A DNA stretch of 64,000 nucleotides from Moheibacter stercoris (GCF_040545805.1 NZ_JBEPMO010000001.1:124001-188000), one strand, 5' to 3'. Counted from the first letter of the stretch, positions 35,422 through 45,043 are shown. Notes: a model not told the origin generated them from the sequence alone. Numbers and translations are program-made.

Positions 35422-37527
35422 TTATTTGGTTACACCCATATTGAAAAGGGTAAACGCAAATTTATCAGATGTTTCATTGATAATGGCTTCGGTAGATTTC
35501 CCTGCGCCATGACCCGCTTTGGTATCAATTCTGATCATTACCGGATTTTTACAGCCTTGTTTGTCTTGCAATTCCGCAGCAAACTTATAGCTATGCGCTG
35601 GAACCACACGATCATCATGATCTCCTGTCGTTACCAACGTTGCTGGATAACATTGACCTGGTTTCACATTGTGAACAGGCGAATACCCTTTGATGTACTC
35701 AAACATTTCTTTGCTATCATTGGCTGTTCCATAATCATACGCCCAACCTGCTCCTGCTGTAAAGGTATGGTAACGCAACATATCCAAAACTCCTACTGCG
35801 GGCAAAGCAACTTTGGCCAATTTTGGTTCCATCGTCATCACAGCTCCTACCAATAATCCACCATTGGAACCACCTGAAAGTGCTAAATGATTAGAGGAAG
35901 TATAGTTTTCTTTTTTCAAATATTCGGCTGCCGCAATGAAATCATGGAACACATTCAATTTGTTCATTTGGCGACCTCCATCGTGCCATTTTTTACCGTA
36001 TTCACCTCCACCACGAAGATTGGCAACGGCATAAATTCCTCCGTTTTCCATCCAAACAGCATTGGTTACGCTAAAACTTGGTGTTAAACTGATGTTGAAT
36101 CCACCGTATCCGTATAAAATAGTTGGATTGGTTCCATCTAATTTGATTCCTTTCTTATAGGAAATCATCATCGGAACTTTGGTTCCATCTTTGGACGTAT
36201 AGAAAACTTGTTTGGATTCGTAATCATCTGGATTGAATTTAATCGCAGGTTTCTTATACACAGAAGATTTTCCAGTTTCGACATCAAAATCATATATGGT
36301 TGATGGCGTAACATAATTAGAGAAAGAATAATAAATTTTCTTTTCTTCTTTCTTTCCAGAGAATCCGCCTGCAGAACCTTGTCCTGGTAATTGAATATCA
36401 CGAACTTTCTTTCCATCATGCGTATATTGCTGTACCAAATCCAAGGCATCTTTCATATAATGCGTAAATAAATATCCGCCAGCAGTAGAAACGGTCAAAA
36501 CATTTTCCGTTTCTGGAATCACATTAACCCAATTTGTTGAAGCTGGATTTTTCACATTGACTTTAACCAAACGATTGTTCGGAGCATTCAAATTCGTTAA
36601 CAAATACAATTCATCTCCAACATTGTCCACAACATTGGTTGTAGTTTCAAAATGATCCAAAATTGGAACAATAGGAGAATTTGGCTTGCTTAAATCTTGA
36701 ATGTACAATTCATTTCCTGTCGTAGAAACAGCCGTTGAAATAATTAAAAAACGTTCATCTTCTGTTACACCCGCGCCAATGTATCTTCTTGGTGTTTTTT
36801 CACCTCCAAATACCAATACATCATTCTTTTGTGGGGTATTTAATTTGTGGAAAAACAATTTGTGCTTGTCTGTCATTTGAGACAATTCGCTACCTTCTGG
36901 TTTATCATAACTTGAATAGTAGAATCCTTCATTTCCTTTCCAAGCAATTCCACTAAACTTCACATCGCGCAAAGTATCTCCTACTTGTTGTTTGTCGCTT
37001 GTACGAATCACAATTACTTTTCGCCAGTCAGAACCTCCTTCCGAAATTTGGTAGGCACATAAACTTCCATCTTTGCTAAAGTTGATACCAGCCAAAGAAG
37101 TTGTTCCGTCTTTTGAGAATTTATTGGGATCGATGAAAATTTCTTCTTTTCCTCCCTCCAATTGACGATACAAAACAGATTGTTGTTGCAATCCATCATT
37201 TTTAAAGAAATAAGTATACTTTCCTTCTTTGAATGGAGCCGAAATCTTTTCATAATTCCACAAATCTGTTAACTGATCTTTGATTTTGTTTCGGAAAGGA
37301 ATCTTGTCCAAATAGTCAAAGGTTACCTTGTTTTGGTCCACCACCCATTTTTTGGTGTTTTCAGCCAAATCATCTTCCAACCAACGATATGGGTTGGCTA
37401 CTTTGGTTCCAAAATATTCATCAACCTGATTTCCTTTATCGGTCTTTGGATATTTCCCATTAAAATCTTGCGCATTCACACTCATACAAAATGCAAGGTT
37501 TGCTAAAATTAGGATTCTTTTTTTCAT
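35422..37527 (-). CDS. Prolyl oligopeptidase family peptidase (S9A)
   Basis: 701 residues with a signal peptide (KKRILILANLAFCMSVNAQ), so periplasmic or secreted. The N-terminal beta-propeller (about 80-410) sits on an alpha/beta-hydrolase domain: nucleophile elbow ALSGGSNGGLLV, catalytic Asp in TTGDHDDRVVPAHS and His in KAGHGAGKS. It cleaves peptides after proline, as flavobacterial prolyl endopeptidases (the Elizabethkingia enzyme is the classic one) do. All triad residues are present. It is transcribed alone. Confidence 0.93.
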   Translation of the reverse strand: MKKRILILANLAFCMSVNAQDFNGKYPKTDKGNQVDEYFGTKVANPYRWLEDDLAENTKKWVVDQNKVTFDYLDKIPFRNKIKDQLTDLWNYEKISAPFKEGKYTYFFKNDGLQQQSVLYRQLEGGKEEIFIDPNKFSKDGTTSLAGINFSKDGSLCAYQISEGGSDWRKVIVIRTSDKQQVGDTLRDVKFSGIAWKGNEGFYYSSYDKPEGSELSQMTDKHKLFFHKLNTPQKNDVLVFGGEKTPRRYIGAGVTEDERFLIISTAVSTTGNELYIQDLSKPNSPIVPILDHFETTTNVVDNVGDELYLLTNLNAPNNRLVKVNVKNPASTNWVNVIPETENVLTVSTAGGYLFTHYMKDALDLVQQYTHDGKKVRDIQLPGQGSAGGFSGKKEEKKIYYSFSNYVTPSTIYDFDVETGKSSVYKKPAIKFNPDDYESKQVFYTSKDGTKVPMMISYKKGIKLDGTNPTILYGYGGFNISLTPSFSVTNAVWMENGGIYAVANLRGGGEYGKKWHDGGRQMNKLNVFHDFIAAAEYLKKENYTSSNHLALSGGSNGGLLVGAVMTMEPKLAKVALPAVGVLDMLRYHTFTAGAGWAYDYGTANDSKEMFEYIKGYSPVHNVKPGQCYPATLVTTGDHDDRVVPAHSYKFAAELQDKQGCKNPVMIRIDTKAGHGAGKSTEAIINETSDKFAFTLFNMGVTK

Positions 37528-37611
37528 CTTTTTGTTACAAATTTTAAGAATTCAGAGGTGGAATTTTCCTTTTCAAAATTCAAATAAAGTCAAATTTATA
37601 AATTAAAAACT

Positions 37612-37619
37612 TACTTTTG
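37612..37619 (+). promoter_or_regulatory. -7 box TACTTTTG, 4 nt before the holB ATG
   Basis: TAnnTTTG followed by ACCT and ATG; predicts a leaderless transcript. Confidence 0.5.
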
Positions 37620-37623
37620 ACCT

Positions 37624-38748
37624 ATGATTTGGGAGAAAATAACCGGACACGAGAAAATAAAAGAGAAACTCAAAGAATCTATTGCAAATGAACGCGTTAG
37701 TCATGCGCAGTTATTTTCTGGTAATAATGGATGGGGAGCACTAAGTTTAGCGATTGCGTACGCGGGTGAAATTTTAGCATCTGAAAAAGGTGAATCCATC
37801 AAACAAAAGGTTTCCACTTTGCAGCATCCCGACATTCATTTTACGTTTCCGGTGACTTCAACCGAAAAAATCAAAACTCCTACCAGCAATCAATTTTTCA
37901 AAGAATGGAGAGAATTTATTCTCGAAAACCCATACGGAAGTTTGTACGATTGGCTGGAATTCAATGAGGTGGAGAAAAAGCAAGGCGCCATCAATGTGCA
38001 CGAAGCCCAAGAAATTGTGAAGTTTCTTTCCTTGAATAGTTACGAAGGAAGTTACAAATTCAACATCATTTGGTTGCCCGAAATGATGAACGATGCGACC
38101 GCCAACAAATTATTGAAAGTGTTGGAGGAACCGCCTAAAAAAACGATTTTTTTATTGGTGACGGAACGTGAAGATCTTTTGTTGCCAACGATTATTTCAC
38201 GATGTCAATTGGTGAAATTGAATCGTTTAAGCGATGAAGAAATTGCCCAATTTTTAATAGAATCCAAAGGATTACCTGAATTGGATGCGAAACGAATTGC
38301 CTTGGCTTCCAATGGAAATTTAGACATTGCCTTGAAAAACATCGATTCGGCCAATGAAGAATTTGAATCTTATTTTGTTCAATGGGTACGAAATGCTTTC
38401 ATGGCAGCAAAAAATCCGTCTGTATTGAAAAATTTGGTGAGTTGGTCCAATGAATTGAGCGGATGGCCAAGAGAAAAACAGAAACAATTTTTGAATTATT
38501 GTTCTGAAATATTTCGTCAAGCTTTATTGAGAACCTATCAAGCCGAAAATTTAGTTTTCATGAAATTAGGCGCTGAAGGATTTAATTGGGAAAAATTCAC
38601 ACCCTTTATTCATGGAGCAAACATTGAAGATCTTTTACAGGAAATCAATGAAAGTTCGTATCATATTGAACGAAATGCCAATGCGAAAATCGTTTTGCTC
38701 GATCTATCGATCAAATTAACCCGACATATTCATAAAAAATCGGCATAA
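37624..38748 (+). CDS. holB: DNA polymerase III delta' subunit
   Basis: 374 residues, cytoplasmic. The N-terminus (ITGHEKIKEKLKESIANERV, SHAQLFSG) and the clamp-loader pattern INVHEAQEIVKFLSL, MMNDATANKLLKVLEEPPKK, IISRCQLVKL identify a DnaX-like delta' subunit of the clamp loader, which opens the beta clamp. The P-loop is degenerate (SGNNGWGALSL), as expected for delta'. Single gene with a terminator. Confidence 0.9.
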   Translation: MIWEKITGHEKIKEKLKESIANERVSHAQLFSGNNGWGALSLAIAYAGEILASEKGESIKQKVSTLQHPDIHFTFPVTSTEKIKTPTSNQFFKEWREFILENPYGSLYDWLEFNEVEKKQGAINVHEAQEIVKFLSLNSYEGSYKFNIIWLPEMMNDATANKLLKVLEEPPKKTIFLLVTEREDLLLPTIISRCQLVKLNRLSDEEIAQFLIESKGLPELDAKRIALASNGNLDIALKNIDSANEEFESYFVQWVRNAFMAAKNPSVLKNLVSWSNELSGWPREKQKQFLNYCSEIFRQALLRTYQAENLVFMKLGAEGFNWEKFTPFIHGANIEDLLQEINESSYHIERNANAKIVLLDLSIKLTRHIHKKSA

Positions 38749-38777
38749 AAAAAGACCCAACTTATGGGCCTTTTTTC
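38748..38777 (+). terminator. Terminator of holB
   Basis: AAAAAG.CCCA/TGGG.CTTTTT hairpin with one mismatch and a T-run. Confidence 0.65.
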
Positions 38778-38792
38778 TATTTCCAGATTGAA

Positions 38793-39602
38793 TTATTGTG
38801 GTTTGAAATTCAATTTCATTTTCAACTTTTGACCTTCTGCTATGATGTCCATGTTCATGGTTCCATCTTTGGTCAAACCGCTGTTTCGATCAAGTGTATA
38901 AGATCCCGTAAATTTTCCAAGATTAGCACCAGAAGAGTCCGTTAAGTCTCCATCTGTATCAATGACCACATCATTGGCTGTAATTTTATTGACCGTCATT
39001 TTCATGTTCATGTTTCCAGTTCCTTGCATAGGACGAGTGGCCTCCCAAGAATCACCTTCTCCAACAGGACCTTCTGGTAATGGAATTGAGAATGAACCAA
39101 AGTCACCGGCTTGTCTTACATCGATATTTCCAGGCATCACAAAATCTGAAATCATCCCACGATCATTCATTTTCATCGACATTGGCTTGTCCAAAAATGT
39201 CTTGAATTGTTCATGCATCATAGAACCCATTGGATCACTTCCTGGGTTTTCTGAATCGTATTTCATTTCCATACCACCAGCACTCATGTCCATTTTGATG
39301 GATTTATAGTTCATGTTGTAGGTATAGACATCTTCTACTTTCTCTGAAATGTTCACATCAACCTTAGCCACCATATCCATGGACATTTTTTGATCACCTT
39401 CCGATGAAACATTCATGGTCATAAGCGTATTTTGGCTATCGCCCACTTTGGGTTTCAAGCGAATGAGCACTTTATCCCCAATGCCATCTGAGCTTACTGT
39501 TTCAATGGATTGTTCATCACTTGGAGAGCCTTCGGGAGCGTTTTTACAGCTTTGTGTGCTAAGTAAACTTACTCCGAGTAAGACAAAAAATAGTTTTTTC
39601 AT
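38793..39602 (-). CDS. DUF6263 family lipoprotein
   Basis: 269 residues. Lipoprotein signal with Cys19 (VSLLSTQSC). The mature protein is Met-rich (MSMDMVAKVD, DMSAGGMEMKYDSENPGS, GNMNMKMTVN) with the DUF6263 pattern (KVLIRLKPKVGDSQNT; FSIPLPEGPVGEGDSW). Anchored in the envelope; function unknown. It is transcribed away from holB towards a shared terminator region and is not linked to the B12 genes behind it, from which a 10 bp stem terminator separates it. Confidence 0.8.
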   Translation of the reverse strand: MKKLFFVLLGVSLLSTQSCKNAPEGSPSDEQSIETVSSDGIGDKVLIRLKPKVGDSQNTLMTMNVSSEGDQKMSMDMVAKVDVNISEKVEDVYTYNMNYKSIKMDMSAGGMEMKYDSENPGSDPMGSMMHEQFKTFLDKPMSMKMNDRGMISDFVMPGNIDVRQAGDFGSFSIPLPEGPVGEGDSWEATRPMQGTGNMNMKMTVNKITANDVVIDTDGDLTDSSGANLGKFTGSYTLDRNSGLTKDGTMNMDIIAEGQKLKMKLNFKPQ

Positions 39603-39641
39603 TGTTGTTTAGTTTAAGTGTACAATATACAACGAAACAAA

Positions 39642-39667
39642 AAACCTCGAACAAAAATTCGAGGTTT
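39642..39667 (-). terminator. Terminator of the btuB-btuG operon
   Basis: A perfect 10 bp stem, AAACCTCGAA/TTCGAGGTTT, loop CAAAAA. Confidence 0.85.
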
Positions 39668-39690
39668 CTTATAATTTCTTTTGAATTTAA

Positions 39691-40770
39691 TTAGTCGTTG
39701 AACGCAAATCCGTTGGGTAATTTCCCTACTTCATAACTGTTCAATAAGGCTCCAGAAGTTGAAAATACATGAACTTTTCCGTTGGACGAATAATCCATTG
39801 CATCTCCAACATAAATTTTTCCATCATTTACATCAAACCCATAAGCACCATAAATTCCATTTGTTCCCATAGTAATAATCGGTGAACTTGGTAAAGTCGT
39901 CGATGTAAGATTTGTTCTAAAAATTTTATCATCAATGGTGTAAAACAATTGGTCGTTTTCTTCTACCAAATTTGCAGGATGCTCTGCTGGTGCAAAGTTC
40001 AATACAGTTTCTACTTGATGATTGGTTGAATTAATCACATACAATCCTCCCAAAGTTTCATCTTGCGTCCACGCAGGTTTTCCGCCACACAACACATAGA
40101 TTTTTCCATTTTCTTCTTCGATGGAATTTGGAATATCTCCAACTGGAATCGTCGTTTGAACCGAATTCGTAGCCGAATTGATTACCGTAATGGTATTTCC
40201 AGTTCCCCAGCCGCCAGCATGAGCCACATAAATTTTCCCATTGGTTTCTTCCAATTTTTCGGGTCCTTCTGCCACTGGAATTGTGGATTCAACCGAATAA
40301 TTAGACAAATTGATCACAGCAATAAAATCATCATTGGCATCGGCTGGATTTCCCCAATTGGACACAAATCCTTTTCCGTTTTCAATCACCATATATCGAG
40401 GACTTGCCAAACCTGTTGAAACCGTACCCAACTTTTGAAACGTATCGGCATCTACCACCTCAATCGTCCCAGAACCACTCAAAATGATATAGGCTTTGTC
40501 ATCATCCAAGTAAATGCTTTGCGCTGTATCGCCCAAAAGCCCACCATTTACTGCCTCAAAAATATCGTTTTGCAATTGACCATTTTCATGCAAAAAGCTC
40601 ACACTCGCATTGGAGCTTCCCATGTTTCCTTCATTCAAAATAAAAACCCCGTTTTCAAAATCGCCTAAAATTGGGTTATTTGAAGAAGAATCATCGTCGC
40701 TACTACATGAAGTAAAAAAAACAGATGAAACTGTGATTCCTGCTAGTAAAATTTGATTAAGTCTATTCAT
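39691..40770 (-). CDS. btuG: BtuG-like surface beta-propeller lipoprotein (DUF5074/YncE-like)
   Basis: 359 residues. The lipoprotein signal ends in Cys22, followed by SSDDDSSS, an acidic run of the kind used as a surface-export signal on Bacteroidota lipoproteins. The mature part has about seven blade repeats (VFILNEGNMGSSNASVSFLH; KIYVAHAGGWGTGNTITVIN; KIYVLCGGKPAWTQDETLGG), the DUF5074/YncE-like beta-propeller. In Bacteroides, BtuG is such a propeller that binds cobalamin tightly above BtuB. Here it starts 2 nt after btuB and shares its B12 riboswitch, which strongly supports a cobalamin-capture role. Confidence 0.85.
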   Translation of the reverse strand: MNRLNQILLAGITVSSVFFTSCSSDDDSSSNNPILGDFENGVFILNEGNMGSSNASVSFLHENGQLQNDIFEAVNGGLLGDTAQSIYLDDDKAYIILSGSGTIEVVDADTFQKLGTVSTGLASPRYMVIENGKGFVSNWGNPADANDDFIAVINLSNYSVESTIPVAEGPEKLEETNGKIYVAHAGGWGTGNTITVINSATNSVQTTIPVGDIPNSIEEENGKIYVLCGGKPAWTQDETLGGLYVINSTNHQVETVLNFAPAEHPANLVEENDQLFYTIDDKIFRTNLTSTTLPSSPIITMGTNGIYGAYGFDVNDGKIYVGDAMDYSSNGKVHVFSTSGALLNSYEVGKLPNGFAFND

Positions 40771-40772
40771 TT

Positions 40773-42590
40773 TTAAAAATTTATATCGATTGTTATGTTA
40801 TAATTTCTTCCTGGCATTGTTCTGTTTTCTACATTTTGATACACCTCATCCAAAAGGTTTAAGATTTGAAAACCAATTCGATATTGTTTAGTTTTTCCAA
40901 TACCATAGTTTATTCCCATATTCGACAAAGAATATCCGTCCAACTCATCTCTATTTCCTGAATCTGTATACACAGAACCATTGTACATAAATTGATAAAA
41001 AGCCGAAATTCCCTTCCAAGAATACCCAACTGAACTTGTGAATTTGTGATAAGGCACATAGATCAATTGTTTGTCGGTAGCTTTGTTTTTGGATTCTGTA
41101 TAGGCGTAAGATGCGTTAAACTCTAGACGATGATGATGAAATTTTTGATCGTACTTAAGGTTTGATTCCAATCCCCAAATACTTACTTCTCCTAAATTTT
41201 CTGGAACTGACAAAGAGCCACTTGGAACCCATTGAATGTAATTTTCGATCGAATTTTGATACGCAATCAATCCAAAGCTTAAGTTTTTCAATCGAAATTG
41301 ATTGGCTAATTCATATTGAACCGAAGTTTCAGGATTCAAATTTTCATTTCCTGAACCTGGCCAAAACAGATCATTGAACGTAGGCATTCGGAAATTTTTG
41401 GAGGTATTCAATCGCAATTCGTACCATTGAGTCGGATTGTATTTCAATCCCAAAGCATACAAAAATGGCGAAGTATACACATCTGATAATTCTTGTCTGA
41501 GACTTGCTTCGTACAGAATTTTGGATGAAATGCGATGTTTCATTTGAAAAGATGCTGAACCAATTTGACGTTTCGCAAAGTCAATTTTAGAAGTTTGAAC
41601 TTCTGTATGTTGTGCCTCCAAATTCAAATTGAACCAGAGATTTTTCCAATGATAGCCCAAATCGTATTTCAGCATATAGGTTTTTCCATCACCTTTTTCT
41701 GAATAGCTGGATAGCGAATGAGGAAAATATTCAAATTTTTCTCCGAGATAAATTCCTTTCAAATTCGACTGAAATTTTCCCAATTTCGAATCCCATTCTA
41801 GCATAGATTTGGTCGAATAATCTTCGTATTTAGAAGGTTGTGCATTGGCCGAAATAAGAGAAAAATTCCGATCTGAATCCGAAATATTTCCATACCATTT
41901 TAATATGTTTTTGGAATTTAACTTGTAGGCTGTCGCGACGCTTAAATACTGATGGTAAAATTGTCCATTTCGGTTGTTTCGGTTTTGCTCTGCAATTTTA
42001 AAATCGTTGTCCGAACCATTTCGTCCAAATTGAAAATTCAAACTAATCTTTTCATCGGAATATTTCGACTGAAAATTCAATCCATATCGATTAAAACTTC
42101 CATAATTGGCCAAAATTTGATTCTCAAAACCTTTTCGAAAGTTTAATTCGTTGTTGAGATGAATGCTTCCACCGATTGCGCTACTTCCATAAGCTACCGA
42201 ACCACCTCCAGATTTAATAACAAGTTGATCTGCCGAATGTATATTCAAAACATTGAAATCTGCTTGTCCCAAAAAGGAAGAATTCACATTGACTCCATTC
42301 CAAATAACTGCTGTATGCGATGCCGACGTTCCACGAAAAGAAGGAGAAGAAACCATTCCTGCACCATTTTCTTTGAAGTAAATGGACGAATTGAACTGCA
42401 ACAAATCTGTCATGCTGGACGTATGTTGATTCAAAATCGAATCTGACAAAATCGTTTTGGTTTGGGTTTCCACAAATTGCACCAAATTTCGATCTGAAAT
42501 TACGGCTTCGTCTAACTGAACTGTTTCCTCTTGTGCCTGCAGAAAATGACATCCTACCAAAAAACACATCACTAAAATTTTCTTTTTCAT
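40773..42590 (-). CDS. btuB: TonB-dependent vitamin B12 receptor
   Basis: 605 residues from the ATG at 42590 (MKKKILVMCFLVGCHFLQAQ), which gives a proper signal peptide; longer frames run into the riboswitch and are rejected. A TonB-box-like start (EETVQLDEAVISDRN), the plug domain (SMTDLLQFNSSIYFKENGAG; FRGTSASHTAVIWNGVNVNS) and a 22-strand-type barrel ending in TIDINF follow. It imports corrinoids across the outer membrane with TonB energy. A cobalamin riboswitch directly upstream and the BtuG-like gene behind it fix the substrate class. Confidence 0.93.
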   Translation of the reverse strand: MKKKILVMCFLVGCHFLQAQEETVQLDEAVISDRNLVQFVETQTKTILSDSILNQHTSSMTDLLQFNSSIYFKENGAGMVSSPSFRGTSASHTAVIWNGVNVNSSFLGQADFNVLNIHSADQLVIKSGGGSVAYGSSAIGGSIHLNNELNFRKGFENQILANYGSFNRYGLNFQSKYSDEKISLNFQFGRNGSDNDFKIAEQNRNNRNGQFYHQYLSVATAYKLNSKNILKWYGNISDSDRNFSLISANAQPSKYEDYSTKSMLEWDSKLGKFQSNLKGIYLGEKFEYFPHSLSSYSEKGDGKTYMLKYDLGYHWKNLWFNLNLEAQHTEVQTSKIDFAKRQIGSASFQMKHRISSKILYEASLRQELSDVYTSPFLYALGLKYNPTQWYELRLNTSKNFRMPTFNDLFWPGSGNENLNPETSVQYELANQFRLKNLSFGLIAYQNSIENYIQWVPSGSLSVPENLGEVSIWGLESNLKYDQKFHHHRLEFNASYAYTESKNKATDKQLIYVPYHKFTSSVGYSWKGISAFYQFMYNGSVYTDSGNRDELDGYSLSNMGINYGIGKTKQYRIGFQILNLLDEVYQNVENRTMPGRNYNITIDINF

Positions 42591-42637
42591 GGTGTTTGTT
42601 GCTTTTCCGCCGAAAGCAATAAATTTTATGTTTGTCC

Positions 42638-42784
42638 ATTTGGCAGGTCTCCTGGCTCGTTCTTTCCCTTCCCATACGCCGCGGCGCACAGTGGTTTGTA
42701 GTAATTTTTGAACTTACAGTTGCGGGGACAGCTCCGGATTTTAACCGGATTCCCTTTTCATCCCGACTGAATCGGAACACCAAA
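42638..42784 (-). promoter_or_regulatory. Cobalamin (B12) riboswitch
   Basis: On the minus strand: AATCCGG..AAATCCGG hairpin, GAGCTGTCCCCGCAACTGTA core, CACTGT, GGGAAGG and the B12 box GCCAGGAGACCTGCC (42642-42656). The order and spacing are those of the cobalamin aptamer. It ends 48 nt before the btuB ATG and should repress the operon when B12 is plentiful. Confidence 0.96.
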
Positions 42785-42792
42785 ATGGACGA

Positions 42793-42800
42793 CAAAGTTA
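42793..42800 (-). promoter_or_regulatory. -7 box TAACTTTG for btuB-btuG
   Basis: TAnnTTTG match placed so that transcription would begin at the riboswitch 5' end. TTG triplets upstream are at shorter than usual spacing. Confidence 0.5.
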
Positions 42801-42842
42801 AGGATTTATTCCAATCAATTGTAGAAACTTCGGTTTTCCACC

Positions 42843-42872
42843 TTGCGAAAATGATGTTTTTCGCTACATTTG
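42843..42872 (+). promoter_or_regulatory. Promoter of the DUF4870-TM2 genes
   Basis: TTG (42843-42845), exactly 19 bp, then TACATTTG (42865-42872): a full match to the Bacteroidota sigma consensus, 24 nt before the ATG at 42897. Confidence 0.75.
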
Positions 42873-42896
42873 TTTCACGTATAAATTTTCGAAATT

Positions 42897-43217
42897 ATGG
42901 ACGAAAGAACAATAGGATTAATGAGTTATATTGGCCCAATAGGCTTAGTTGTGGCAATTTTGATGGACAAAATCAAATCTGATTTCACCAGATTTCACAT
43001 TCGCCAAAATATTGGTATAAGTTTAACAGCTATTGTGATTTATACGCTAAGTATGTTCATTGGAAACATTAGCGGACTTTTAGGATTTATGATTTTATTA
43101 ACGGGAATTCTGCCTTTGTTAATGTGGATCATCGGAATTATGGGAGCCGTAAACGGTGAGAAAAAATTGTCTCCTATTTTGGGAGAAAAGTTTCAAGAGT
43201 GGTTCAAAACAGTTTAA
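42897..43217 (+). CDS. DUF4870 domain membrane protein
   Basis: 106 residues with three membrane helices (SYIGPIGLVVAILM; NIGISLTAIVIYTLSMFIGN; LGFMILLTGILPLLMWIIGI). The pattern 'RTIGLMSYIGPIGL..FHIRQNIGIS' is the DUF4870 (Tic20-like) family of small inner-membrane proteins of unknown role. It is followed after 32 bp by a TM2-domain gene, another small membrane protein, in one likely transcript. Confidence 0.85.
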   Translation: MDERTIGLMSYIGPIGLVVAILMDKIKSDFTRFHIRQNIGISLTAIVIYTLSMFIGNISGLLGFMILLTGILPLLMWIIGIMGAVNGEKKLSPILGEKFQEWFKTV

Positions 43218-43249
43218 TTATATTTCAATACCAACAAAAATTCAACAAT

Positions 43250-43522
43250 ATGGAAGTACATTCAGAAATCCCTCAACAACCCAATACAAATCAAAAATCA
43301 GACAAAAAATTGGTGGCTGGAATCCTTGCTATATTATTAGGTGGCTTTGGCGTTCACAAGTTCTTTTTGGGTTATACCAAAACAGGAATTATTCAATTGA
43401 TTTTAGGTCTGATGTGCGGAATTGGCGCCATAATTGGCATCATTGAAGGAGTTTTATATTTGACTAAATCTGATGAAGAATTTGAGGAAACTTACGTTCG
43501 AAATCAAAAAGAATGGTTTTAA
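43250..43522 (+). CDS. TM2 domain-containing protein
   Basis: 90 residues from the ATG at 43250. After a polar Gln/Asn-rich start comes the TM2 domain: helix KLVAGILAILLGGFGVHKFF, LGYTKTGIIQLILGLMCGIG, helix AIIGIIEGVLYLTKSDEEF. The GGFGVHKFFLG turn is diagnostic. Role in bacteria unknown. Second gene of the DUF4870 unit; a terminator follows. Confidence 0.9.
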   Translation: MEVHSEIPQQPNTNQKSDKKLVAGILAILLGGFGVHKFFLGYTKTGIIQLILGLMCGIGAIIGIIEGVLYLTKSDEEFEETYVRNQKEWF

Positions 43523-43535
43523 TAATCACATAAAA

Positions 43536-43561
43536 AAACACCTTAATTGAGGTGTTTTTTA
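43536..43561 (+). terminator. Terminator of the TM2 gene
   Basis: AAAACACCT/AGGTGTTTT stem plus T-run. Confidence 0.75.
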
Positions 43562-43583
43562 TTTCTATAAAGTTTGATTTTCT

Positions 43584-45032
43584 TTATTTCAATAAGAACT
43601 TCTTGGAATGCGATTTCCCTTGATTGTCCTTGAAAACAGCAATGTAATAGCCAGAAGGAATTCCTTGTAAAGAAATTCTTCCCGAAGCGTTTAGTTGATT
43701 TTTACTCAATACATTTCGAGCAGAACTATCGTAAATTGCCATTGAATTCAACGATTTATTAGATGAATTGAATTGGTAAATCAAATCCCTGTTTTGAACA
43801 ACGATTTGAATATCTGTTTTGTTCAATTCTTGCGTTGACATGGTTGAAACTTTGGCAATTTCGATGACAAATTCCAATGCCAATTTTACAAATTTCACCG
43901 AGTGTGAAGCATCATTGTTCATGGCTGCAAACGTATCTTCTTCGGAATGCACAAACGGATTATGTTCACCAAAAGAAGATTCAAATGGAAAAGAAGCCAA
44001 ATAGCCATTTTCGGTCCAGCTCACATGGTCGGAACAGCCGTATCCACAAGCTGTGGTTCCATAGGTAATTCTATGCTCGCCTGTACTATTGTAATGTTCC
44101 ATCAATTCCACCCAAAATAAATTCAATTCAGAAGAAGTAAACTGTGCATCATTAATCAATCCTACATCTACAGACGATCCATTGTAATTCGTCATATCGA
44201 ATTGAGCCATCGCCACAACATTTTTGTTTTGATTGTTATATTGCGTCGCAATTTCATTGGATCCTACCAAGCCAATTTCTTCTGCTGCATAAGCCATAAT
44301 TTGAACCGTACGTTTCGGATGAAAATTTTTGGCAAGTAAAATGCGCAAAGTTTCTGTCATCGTTGCAATCCCAGACGCATTGTCATCGGCTCCAGGAGCA
44401 TTGGTTTGAAGCGACCAATCCCCACTATCCAAATGGCCTCCAATCACCACAATTTCATTGGGCACTTCCGTTCCTGGAATGGTTAAAATTACAGAACGTT
44501 GTTGGGTTAATTGATGTTGAAACAATTCTACGGTTATATCTTCCCGATTGGCAGCTTGGGCCATTTCTTGCCATTTTTCTTTTAAATCCAATGCTGCTTG
44601 CCTACCAGAAGATGTTGTATGAAAACGAGAGCCATAATTTTCTAGCTCCAAAATGGTATTGCCTAAATTTTCTTGACTTACCATGCCCAAAACTTCATTG
44701 ACAAACATATCTTCGGTAATGGTGAAATCCAAAATATTGAATTTCTTGGGCGCATTTTTCGTTAACGCCTGAACTGCATCCTGCGCATCAGTCCTATAAA
44801 TATAACCTGGTCCGTGTAAATTGCCTGATTTTAAAGAAGGAGCCAATTGGTGTTGAATTTGAACGGCAGAAACATTCCCTTCGGTTGCTAAAATTACAAT
44901 TCCAGACGGATGACTAGATTGAAGGGACAAAGCACTTTCGTGGGTCATTGTGGCATACACCCAATCGCTCGATTGAGCGAATAGTTGAGCCGATAATGCC
45001 AATAGCATTATCGATTGGATAAATTTTCTCAT
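43584..45032 (-). CDS. M28 aminopeptidase with type IX-like C-terminal domain
   Basis: 482 residues. Signal peptide (FIQSIMLLALSAQLFAQ). The M28 domain (about 185-400) has the zinc-binding IGGHLDSGDW, APGADDNASGIATM and AYAAEEIGLVGS motifs plus a late HSEEDTFAAM; its closest look is to leucyl or bacterial secreted aminopeptidases. The last ~75 residues (IYDSSARNVLSKNQLNASGR, ISLQGIPSGYYIAVFKDNQG) are a type A type IX sorting domain, so it is secreted to the surface. It starts 11 nt after trmB, probably in one transcript. Confidence 0.88.
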   Translation of the reverse strand: MRKFIQSIMLLALSAQLFAQSSDWVYATMTHESALSLQSSHPSGIVILATEGNVSAVQIQHQLAPSLKSGNLHGPGYIYRTDAQDAVQALTKNAPKKFNILDFTITEDMFVNEVLGMVSQENLGNTILELENYGSRFHTTSSGRQAALDLKEKWQEMAQAANREDITVELFQHQLTQQRSVILTIPGTEVPNEIVVIGGHLDSGDWSLQTNAPGADDNASGIATMTETLRILLAKNFHPKRTVQIMAYAAEEIGLVGSNEIATQYNNQNKNVVAMAQFDMTNYNGSSVDVGLINDAQFTSSELNLFWVELMEHYNSTGEHRITYGTTACGYGCSDHVSWTENGYLASFPFESSFGEHNPFVHSEEDTFAAMNNDASHSVKFVKLALEFVIEIAKVSTMSTQELNKTDIQIVVQNRDLIYQFNSSNKSLNSMAIYDSSARNVLSKNQLNASGRISLQGIPSGYYIAVFKDNQGKSHSKKFLLK

Positions 45033-45043
45033 TTTGCTGTGTG

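Noticed and set aside
42590..42689. Longer N-terminus for btuB (extra 33 residues)
   Set aside because: The extension reads through the cobalamin riboswitch and places the signal peptide internally.
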